This document shows, in pieces, positions 6,341 through 6,720 of a stretch of DNA of 6,720 bases. Both the position numbers and the translations under genes were made by a program. Under the pieces are notes generated by a model that saw nothing but the letters and a program-made list of their open reading frames with translations, had not been told where the DNA came from and did not search any database. How positions within the stretch are numbered: the stretch's first letter is position 1; each line of letters begins with the position of its first letter. The DNA is from Oscillospiraceae bacterium (GTDB lineage Bacteria > Bacillota > Clostridia > Oscillospirales > Ruminococcaceae), in NCBI GenBank assembly GCA_019423445.1, contig JAHZBJ010000108.1, forward strand, positions 1 through 6,720, given 5' to 3'.

Positions 6341-6362
6341 CATCGTTTCCTACCAATCCTTT

Positions 6363-6405
6363 GGGAACTACTTTTTAAGAGAATTTCTCTAAAAAATCCA
6401 TTCCC
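6363..6405 (-). promoter_or_regulatory. 43-nt symmetrical inverted repeat in the citDEF leader
   Basis: Arms, read on the plus strand: GGGAA (6363-6367) with TTCCC (6401-6405), TTTTT (6372-6376) with AAAAA (6392-6396) and AGAGA (6378-6382) with TCTCT (6386-6390), around an ATT centre. The inner blocks are split by a single A/A mismatch; the outer and middle blocks are split by 4-nt asymmetric sequence on each side. It begins a few bases after the predicted transcription start (about 6409) and ends about 43 nt before the citD start. It may be a dimeric regulator's operator or an RNA stem-loop at the mRNA 5' end. Which one cannot be decided from sequence. Confidence 0.5.
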
Positions 6406-6415
6406 ATTCTTCTAT

Positions 6416-6445
6416 ATTGTAGTACTCTTCGACCATTCCGTCCAA
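6416..6445 (-). promoter_or_regulatory. Candidate citDEF promoter
   Basis: On the minus strand TTGGAC (6445-6440) and TACAAT (6421-6416) are 18 nt apart. The -10 matches 5 of 6 positions and the -35 only 3 of 6, which would suit an activated promoter. A run of nine A residues on the minus strand (6459-6451) lies just upstream and could act as an UP-element-like tract. A promoter is required here because a strong terminator at 6560-6593 isolates citDEF from the preceding gene. A weaker alternative is TTGTGA/TATCAA further upstream. Confidence 0.5.
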
Positions 6446-6465
6446 TATGTTTTTTTTTGTCTCAA

Positions 6466-6539
6466 CATAAGTTTAATGTTATCAGCCTATGCTTTTTTGA
6501 TACGAAAATTGTAATGATCTTCACAAGCTGCATAAGTTT
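6466..6539 (-). repeat. Pair of 9-bp direct repeats upstream of the citD promoter
   Basis: AAACTTATG occurs twice on the minus strand, at 6539-6531 and 6474-6466, in the same orientation with start points 65 bp apart. Both copies lie upstream of the candidate -35. The region is AT-rich, so a chance match is possible, but position and orientation fit activator binding sites, for example for a citrate-sensing two-component regulator. No such regulator gene is in the window. Confidence 0.35.
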
Positions 6540-6559
6540 TTACGAATAACTCTTCCCAC

Positions 6560-6593
6560 AAAAAAGGGGTACGGGTTTCAGTACCCGTACCCC
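6560..6593 (-). terminator. Intrinsic terminator of the upstream minus-strand gene
   Basis: A perfect 11-bp GC-rich stem (6566-6576 with 6583-6593, GGGGTACGGGT and its complement) with a 6-nt loop is followed on the minus strand by six T residues (6565-6560). It lies 24 bp after the stop codon at 6618 and should end that transcript before the citDEF promoter region. Confidence 0.92.
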
Positions 6594-6617
6594 CTCTGAA
6601 AAGAATGGAGCGAATAA

Positions 6618-6720
6618 TTAAGCCTTGGCATCCGCCTTGTCTTTGCCCAGTTTCTTCATGATAACGGGCTTGACCAGGGGATAGATCAGCATCACAGCGC
6701 AGGCGATGATGAGCACCAGG
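6618..6720 (-). CDS. C-terminus of a probable membrane protein (runs off right edge)
   Basis: Only the last 33 residues are visible, ending in TAA at 6620-6618. They form a hydrophobic helix (VLIIACAVMLIYPLV) followed by a basic, hydrophilic tail (KPVIMKKLGKDKADAKA), typical of the last helix and cytoplasmic end of an inner-membrane protein. The codon use (GCC, CTG, AAG, ATC rich) resembles the neighbouring genes, and the frame ends just before a strong terminator, so this is a genuine gene end. Being directly upstream of citDEF on the same strand, a citrate or other carboxylate transporter is a reasonable guess from context. The visible sequence does not identify a family. Confidence 0.8.
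   Translation of the reverse strand, partial: LVLIIACAVMLIYPLVKPVIMKKLGKDKADAKA

Noticed and set aside
6387..6440. 15-codon ORF (minus strand, MVEEYYNIEEWEWIF) as a possible leader peptide of citDEF
   Set aside because: It overlaps the candidate -10 and the predicted transcription start, and the only purine-rich stretch is too close to its ATG. Its composition looks protein-like but nothing else supports it.
6462..6533. 23-codon ORF (minus strand, MQLVKIITIFVSKK...) upstream of citD
   Set aside because: It has no ribosome site at a sensible distance, lies in AT-rich DNA where short frames arise by chance, and would sit upstream of the predicted citDEF transcription start.

Overview
The window looks like a chromosomal segment of an anaerobic Firmicute, most likely a fairly high-GC member of the Clostridia (Oscillospiraceae/Ruminococcaceae type). 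The evidence is the type III pantothenate kinase, the clostridial flavour of MurC, strong AGGAGG-like ribosome sites with sigma-A promoters, and a formate/nitrite channel together with citrate lyase genes, which suggest fermentation. The taxonomic placement is inference from gene style, not from a marker gene. Every gene present belongs to a recognisable family, and I see no phage, insertion sequence, CRISPR array, tRNA or rRNA.

Left part (1-2066): the 5' end of coaX (minus strand, running off the left edge) and murC (plus strand) are divergently transcribed from a compact 188-bp region with two convincing promoters. The coaX promoter has a perfect TTGACA -35 and the murC promoter a perfect TATAAT -10. 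A 7-bp GC hairpin sits directly against the murC Shine-Dalgarno. murC is followed by 244 bp without a gene but with several stem-loops.

Middle part (2067-3551): a small two-helix membrane protein with a C-terminal SHOCT domain, then a formate/nitrite transporter (FNT family), both on the plus strand. The FNT gene ends at a strong, probably bidirectional, terminator that separates it from the convergent citrate lyase operon.

Right part (3552-6720): citD-citE-citF on the minus strand encode the acyl carrier (gamma), citryl-CoA lyase (beta) and citrate CoA-transferase (alpha) subunits of citrate lyase. They are tightly coupled: a 4-nt overlap for citD/citE and a 1-nt gap for citE/citF. citD appears to start at a TTG codon. 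The usual accessory genes (citC ligase, citX/citG for the prosthetic group) are not next to them here. Upstream of citD lies an AT-rich control region with a candidate promoter, a 43-nt symmetrical inverted repeat and a pair of 9-bp direct repeats. Beyond it, a strong terminator ends another minus-strand gene, of which only the last 33 residues (a membrane helix and a basic tail) are visible; from position it may be a transporter.

Possible metabolic link (inference): citrate lyase yields acetate and oxaloacetate. If oxaloacetate goes to pyruvate and then through pyruvate formate-lyase, formate results, and the neighbouring FNT channel could export it. The two units face each other, however, and are not one operon.
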